Below, one piece after another: positions 5,672 through 5,978 of a stretch of DNA of 5,978 nucleotides. Numbering within the stretch: the stretch's first letter is position 1; the number at the start of each line of letters is the position of its first letter. Source of the stretch: an uncultured Peptococcaceae bacterium (GTDB lineage: Bacteria; Bacillota; Peptococcia; Peptococcales; Peptococcaceae); the NCBI GenBank assembly GCA_902496505.1, contig CABVBB010000155.1:1-5978 (forward strand), written 5' to 3'. Position numbers and translations under genes: made by a program. The notes below the pieces were generated by a model. The model was not told the origin of the DNA, did no database searches, and saw only the letters and a program-made list of their open reading frames with translations.

Positions 5672-5683
5672 AAAAAGGTAAGG
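5662..5683 (+). promoter_or_regulatory. Hairpin masking the antiporter ribosome binding site
   Basis: CCTTAC (5662-5667) pairs perfectly with GTAAGG (5678-5683) around a 10-nt loop (atgaaaaaag). The right arm includes most of AAGGAG (5680-5685), the Shine-Dalgarno sequence 8 nt before the antiporter ATG at 5694. No T-tract follows, so it is not a terminator. A six-pair stem is only modestly stable; folding and regulation are inferred. Confidence 0.45.
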
Positions 5684-5693
5684 AGATGGGGAC

Positions 5694-5978
5694 ATGGTCG
5701 TGCATTTGCTGCTGGGGCTGTTGACCATATTGATCGGAGCAGAACTTTTCACCAATGCAGTGGAATGGCTGGGGAAGCGATTGCGCTTATCGGAGGGCGT
5801 GGTCGGTAATCTTTTGGCGGCAGTGGGGACAGCGCTGCCGGAATCCATCGTGCCTATGGTGGCTTTTTTGAGCGGGGGGATGGATGCGGTGCATATCGGC
5901 GTGGGGGCGATCTTGGGTGCGCCGTTCATGCTGGGCACGCTGGCCATGTTCATCACAGGCTTTGCGGCTTGGGTCTTT
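5694..5978 (+). CDS. CaCA-family (sodium/calcium-type) cation antiporter, N-terminal part
   Basis: The frame opens with ATG at 5694 and is still open at the window edge, so only 95 residues are seen. It starts with a hydrophobic helix (LLLGLLTILIGAELFTNAVEW, about 5-25) of the kind that begins YrbG-type exchangers. Next comes VVGNLLAAVGTALPESIVP (36-54), which matches the alpha-1 repeat core (G-T-x-L-P-E; E50 is the family's key acidic residue), then a helix with IGVGAILGAPFMLGTLAMF. Canonical members have G-S-N at that last position, here G-A-P. CaCA proteins exchange calcium or another cation for sodium or protons across the inner membrane. The ion used here is unknown. The start is supported by AAGGAG at 8 nt. 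It is probably co-transcribed with the yetF-like gene, possibly with translational control by the leader hairpin. Confidence 0.85.
   Translation, partial: MVVHLLLGLLTILIGAELFTNAVEWLGKRLRLSEGVVGNLLAAVGTALPESIVPMVAFLSGGMDAVHIGVGAILGAPFMLGTLAMFITGFAAWVF

Noticed and set aside
5668..5724. Second small frame starting at ATG 5668 (MKKGKEMGTWSC and on) overlapping the antiporter start
   Set aside because: No Shine-Dalgarno sequence precedes it and it overlaps a well-supported start in another frame; it arises from the hairpin loop and ribosome binding site.
5567..5956. 129-codon minus-strand frame opposite the antiporter start
   Set aside because: It runs antisense to the antiporter frame, which has a ribosome binding site, the GTALPE motif and hydrophobic helices; this one has none of these.

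Overview
The window reads as ordinary chromosomal DNA from a Bacillota (Firmicutes) bacterium. Genes are densely packed, Shine-Dalgarno sequences are strong (aaggagg, ggagggat, aaaggag), GTG and TTG starts are used, and a DUF3243 protein and a YetF/DUF421 protein are present, both typical of Firmicutes. Base composition is moderate to slightly GC-rich. A Negativicutes-type anaerobe is my best guess, but this rests on overall impression and is low confidence. I see no rRNA, tRNA, insertion sequence, phage gene or CRISPR array.

Layout from left to right. Positions 2-259 are the 3' end of a YngK-like (DUF187/GHL10) glycoside-hydrolase-like protein, closed by a hairpin terminator. A calcineurin-like metallophosphoesterase of the YkuE/YaeI type follows at 343-1173. 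After about 105 bp holding an extended -10 promoter comes a 14-TM DHA2-type MFS exporter (1280-2728, GTG start). A short-form CstA-family peptide/pyruvate permease follows 36 bp later (2765-4186), then a 91-residue DUF3243 protein (4257-4532). A long bidirectional terminator (4560-4619) separates these from a small two-TM membrane protein on the minus strand (start re-assigned to a TTG at 4818), which has its own sigma-A-like promoter. The plus strand resumes with a YetF-type DUF421 membrane protein (4917-5627) and the first 95 codons of a CaCA-family cation antiporter (5694 to the window end).

Most genes look like independent housekeeping or accessory membrane functions and not one pathway. 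MFS, cstA and the DUF3243 gene may form one transcription unit, since no terminator with a T-tract lies between them. The yetF-like gene and the antiporter very likely form another.

I found no clear new multi-gene system. The most interesting signals are in the RNA leaders. A 14-codon ORF overlaps the yetF-like stop codon and ends inside a hairpin that masks the antiporter's ribosome binding site, an arrangement suited to translational coupling or attenuation. The DUF3243 gene also has its ribosome binding site in the arm of a hairpin with an alternative pairing partner. The minus-strand promoter carries a perfect 11-bp palindrome in its spacer.
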